The position numbers and the translations under genes are program-made. DNA of 64,000 nucleotides from Ehretia macrophylla (Eukaryota > Streptophyta > Magnoliopsida > Boraginales > Ehretiaceae): positions 4,002,501 to 4,066,500 of the forward strand of contig CM075780.1 in the NCBI GenBank assembly GCA_037974665.1, in the 5' to 3' direction. Under the pieces are notes generated by a model that was not told where the DNA came from, did not search any database, and saw only the letters and a list, made by a program, of their open reading frames with translations. This document shows positions 59,845-64,000 of the stretch, piece by piece (positions within the stretch are counted from its first letter, which is position 1; every line of letters begins with the position of its first letter).

Positions 59845-62800
59845 ATGGCTGGCCCTAGTACCCGTACTACTAATAGGAGCTGTGAACCTCAAGAGACCGG
59901 GGATGCTTATCAGACTAATCCTGGTATAGCTATGTTTAATATGATGGCAAATGCCATGGATCGTGTATCACATGTGATGAAGAGTCAGGATGCTCGTGAA
60001 GCCAACAACAACAACATCAATAACAGGAATGAGGGTAACCATGGGAGACATAGCAGAATGAGGGAATTCCTTGACTTTCGCCAGTCTAAATTCTACGGGG
60101 AAGCTGATGATGAGAAAGCAGAGGCTTGGCTGTCCGAGATTGAGAAGATTTTCAGGCCACTTGATTATACAGATGAAGAGAAAGTGGAGTTTGATGTATT
60201 TCTGTTGCACGGGGATGCCCAGCATTGGTGGCACACTGTAGAGGCACTGTGCGAGACTAACCAGACACCTCGCTTGTGGGGTAATTTCATTAAGGCATTT
60301 AAGGAAAAATATGTACCTGCAGTTTCCAGGCAGAGCGGATCGAGGAGTTCATGCACTTGACCCAGGGTAATATGACGGTGGCCCAGTACGAGGCTCGTTT
60401 TGATCGACTGTCCTGTTATGCTCAATATATGGTTTGTACTCCAGAGGCGAAAATGTGGAAATTTACTGTTGGATTGAGGCCAGAGATTCAGGACCAGTTA
60501 GCTTCTCATGACTTCGATACTTACTCTGCCCTCTTTGCTGCTGCCTCTCGAGTTGAGAAGAGGAAACTAGATGGAGCCGGTTCGAGTCAGCCTAGCAAGA
60601 AACCATTCCAGCCTCCAGGTTAGTAGAGGAAATTCCAGAGTTAGAGTCGCGGTCAAGGCCAGAGCCAGAATAGACCAGTGAATAACCGTGGCCCGATAAA
60701 AGCGCCATCAGCCTCTTCCACCCGCGGATCCACAAGTAGTTCACCTGCTTCTCAGACTGCCATCTGTTTGTACTGTAACAAGAAGGGCCACACCGAGGCC
60801 CAGTGTTGGAAAAAATTGGGGCGATGTACGGGTTGTGGCAGCGATCAGCACCGGGTTAAGGATTGGCCTAAATGGCAAGGGGGACGAATCAGGGTAAGCC
60901 AGCCGGCAGGGGCAAGACTCCAGTTCCTAGAGTCCAGGCTCGAGCCTATGCTATTGAGTGCAAGGAGATTCCAGATGAGACAGCTGTTGTGAAAGGTACA
61001 TTCTTCATACTGAATCAACCTGTTAAGGTGTTAATTGATCCGGGTGCTACTCATTCATTTATTACTCCCTTATGTGTGGAACGTGTGAAATTGAGAGTTG
61101 TATGTTTGCCATACGAAGTAGAAGTTGGTACTCCAATGGGTTCTAAACTTGTAACTAGTTCAGCTTGTAAAGCATGTAAAATCCAAATTAAGGATAGGGA
61201 ATTCTTAGCCAATCTTATTGTATTACCTTTTCGAGATTATGAGGTCATTTTAGGGATGGACTGGTTGGCAAAACTTCACGTCCAACTGGATTGCCGGGCG
61301 AAGATTATAATGTTTCGGGTACCTGATCAACCAATACTGGAGGTTATGGGTGCAGCAGATACTTGGCTTACCTTATCAACAAGCCGTTGGACAAAGCTAA
61401 ATTGGAGGAGATGCCTGTGATCAAAGACTATGCAGATGTGTTCCCAGAAGAATTACCCGGTTTACCCCCGAATCGGGAGATCGAGTTTGTTATAGAGTTG
61501 TTGCCTGGTGCCCAGCCGATATCTAAAGATCCCTATCGTATGGCACCGGCCGAGCTACAAGAATTAAAGGACCAATTGCAAGGATTGTTGAAGAAGGGGT
61601 TTGTTCAACCGAGTTCTTCACCGTGGGGTGCGCCAGTCCTATTTGTGAAGAAGAAAGACGGAACGTTGAGGCTATGTATTGACTACCGAGGTTTGAACCA
61701 AGTGACTGTCAAGAATAAATATCCACTTCCCCTGAGCGACGAGTTATTTGATCAATTACAAGGAGCCAAAGTGTATTCGAAACTCGACTTGAGGCAAAGG
61801 TATTATCAGTTGCGGATCAAGAAGGAAGATGTGCCTAAAACGGCTTTCAGGACGAGATATAGGCATTATGAATATGTGGTGATGCCTTTTGGACTAACTA
61901 ATGCCCCTGCAGCTTTTATGGATTTGATGCATAGGGTGTTTCAACCCTATTTGGACCAATTTGTGGTGATCTTCATTGATGATATTTTGGTATACTCGAA
62001 ATCGGAGGCGGAGCATGAGCAACATATGCGGTTGGTAATGCAGAAACTTCGAGAGCACCAATTGTATGCAAAGTTTAGCAAGTGTGAATTTTGGCTGCAG
62101 CAGATTGCATTTTTGGGGCATATCATATCCCAATAAGGAATAGCGGTGGATCCAGCAAAGATTGATGCAGTGATGTCTTGGAAGAAGCCGAAAAATGTTA
62201 CTGAGGTTCGGAGTTTTCTTGGTCTAGCCGGCTATTATCGGAGATTCGTGAAAGATTTCTCTAAGATTGCAGGACCGCTTACAAAGCTCACTCAAAAGAA
62301 AACCAAGTTCGTGTGGGATGATAAGTGTGAGAGCAGCTTTCAAGAATTGAAGAAAAGATTGACTACCGCACCTGTTCTTGCATTGCCTGAAGGGAGTCAA
62401 GGTTTTGTAATCTATAGCGACGCTTCGAAAGAAGGATTGGGATGTGTGTTGATGCAAAATGGAAGAGTGATTGCTTATGCCTCTAGGAAACCAAAGTCGT
62501 ATGAGATGAATTACCCAACGCATGATTTGGAGTTAGCGGCCATTGTGTTTACACTCAAGAAATGGAGGCATTATCTGTGGGGTAACAAGTTTGAGGTATA
62601 TACTGATCATAAGAGCTTGAAATACTTGTTCTCTCAGAAGGAGTTGAATATGAGGCAAAGGCGGTGGATGGAGCTTTTGAATGATTATAACTGCTCAATC
62701 AATTATGTGCCTGGTAAAGCGAATGTAGTTGCAGATGCCTTAAGCAGAAAGGCAAGCATGGCAAAACTGGAGGTCAAGGTGCAGGAGTTGTTGGAGGAAG

Positions 62801-64000
62801 CATTTCTGTGGAAACCACAATTGACTCAGAAAGGGTTACTTTTTGCCACTACCCAAGTTCAACTGACCTTGTTGTCTGAGTTACGAGAGGCTCAACAGAA
62901 GGACCAACAATTTCAGAAGATCAAGGAAAGCAATGCAGATTTCAAGTTTCATGATGATGGTATTTGGAGGTTTAGGAACCGGATCTGTGTTCCCCATGAC
63001 CCAGAGCTGAAAAAGAAGATTCTTGAGGAAGCGCATAATTCAAGATATACTATTCACCCTAGCGGAACAAAGATGTATCGGGATTTGAAGCAACACTATT
63101 GGTGGAATAACATGAAGAGAGAAATTGCGGAGTTTGTAGCACGGTGTTTGAATTGTCAGAGGGTCAAAGCAGAACATCAGCGACCCGCAGGTTTACTTCA
63201 GCAGTTGGAGATTCCTCAATGGAAATGGGAACATATCACTATGGATTTTGTTATGGACCTGCCTAGATCACGAAAGGGTCATGACACCGTTTGGGTTATA
63301 GTGGATAGATTGACTAAGTCGGCGCACTTCTTACCGATGAACAAGGAGGATAGTCCTGAGAAACTGGGAGACATGTATGTAGCGGAGATTGTAAGATTGC
63401 ACGGGATGCCTATGAGTATTGTATCGGATAGGGATCCTCGTTTTACTTCCCAATTTTGGAAGAGATTGCAAGAAGCTTTGGGAACGAAGTTGAGTTTTAG
63501 CACGGCTTATAACCCTCAGACTGATGGACAATCAGAGAGGACTATTCAGATTTTGGAGGATATACTGAGGGCTTGTGTTATGGATTTCGGCAAAGGTTGG
63601 GAGAAATATCTATCTCTAGCGGAGTTCGCCTACAACAATAGTTATCAGGCCACTATTGGGATGGCCCCATTTGAGGCGTTGTATGGATGGAAGTGTCGAT
63701 CCCCGATTTAATGGGATGAAGTAGGTGAGACGAAAACTTTTGACCCGACCCTTTTACCTGAACTTATGAAGACTGTTGATAATATCCACCTCATCCGGAA
63801 ACGGATGCTTACCGCCCAGAGCAGGCAGAAGAGTTATGCAGACCGACGGAGACGGAGTCTCGAGTTTGAGGTTGGCGACAAGGTGTTCTTGAAGATATCA
63901 CCCCGGAGGGGACTGATTAGGCATGGCAAGGGTGGAAAGTTGAGCCCGAGATTTGTGGGACCATTTGAGATAGTTGAGAAGGTTGGCAAGTTGGCGTATC
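59845..64000 (+). pseudogene. gag-pol region of element C, broken and cut by the window end
   Basis: Gag begins MAGPSTR and has the same EAWLSEIEKI capsid-like stretch as the element at 32302; a zinc knuckle CX2CX4HX4C lies near 60.77-60.81 kb. Protease (GATHSFIT) lies near 61.04 kb, reverse transcriptase ([18 protein letters not shown]) at about 61.55-62.13 kb, RNase H ([10 protein letters not shown]) near 62.41 kb, the integrase zinc finger near 63.03-63.19 kb and integrase core ([19 protein letters not shown]) to about 63.7 kb. The region is broken in about six places and the C-terminal part is outside the window. Confidence 0.9.

Larger units (their letters stand above)
56063..64000 (+). 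mobile_element. Ty3/gypsy chromovirus-like element C, broken, 3' part outside window
   Basis: A 5' LTR (56063-59585), primer-binding site, gag and pol through most of integrase; the 3' LTR lies past the window. Its LTR belongs to the family of the two solo LTRs, which identifies their parent element type. The base run AGGGT at 56058-56062 is the expected left target duplication. It is broken, with about six interruptions of its reading frame. Domain order and strong similarity to the 32189-39906 element place it in the same plant chromovirus (Tekay/Del-like) group, although its chromodomain is not in the window. Confidence 0.9.

Overview
This window is a block of nuclear 5S ribosomal DNA from a flowering plant, invaded by four LTR retrotransposon insertions. 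The 120-nt genes match the plant 5S consensus, with Pol III internal control boxes, T-run terminators and a -27 TATA-like element. The retroelements are plant Ty3/gypsy chromoviruses. I cannot name the species. No host protein-coding gene is supported: apart from the retroelement gag-pol regions, open frames in the array are by-products of the repeated 5S unit.

Layout. (1) 1-4842: the last 11 nt of one 5S gene, then seven full copies. (2) 4843-8499: a solo LTR on the minus strand, flanked by the duplication CAACT. (3) 8500-32088: 35 further 5S genes. (4) 32089-32188: a 100-N assembly gap. (5) 32189-39906: a broken Ty3/gypsy element (plus strand) whose 5' end is lost in the gap, with gag, pol, chromodomain, polypurine tract and 3' LTR. 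(6) 39907-51135: 17 further 5S genes. (7) 51136-54869: a second solo LTR, plus strand, flanked by AGTTA. (8) 54870-56062: two further 5S genes. (9) 56063-64000: a third relative of the solo LTRs, here the 5' LTR of a long, broken gag-pol element that runs off the window.

All 61 full-span 5S genes lie on the plus strand with a period of about 677 bp (120-nt gene plus about 557-bp spacer). The period continues exactly across both solo LTRs, so each landed in a single spacer. Genes carry about five substitutions each against the window consensus, some in the control boxes, so the array looks poorly homogenised and several copies are probably pseudogenes. Blocks of two to three units recur at offsets of 3, 5, 6 and 8 units, recording recent local duplications.

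The least expected signal is inside the LTRs. Two non-coding blocks are shared by LTRs that otherwise look unrelated, at 4.8-8.5, 51.1-54.9 and 56.1-59.6 kb on one side and 36.8-39.9 kb on the other. The first block, about 165 bp, also stays open on its antisense strand in all four LTRs.
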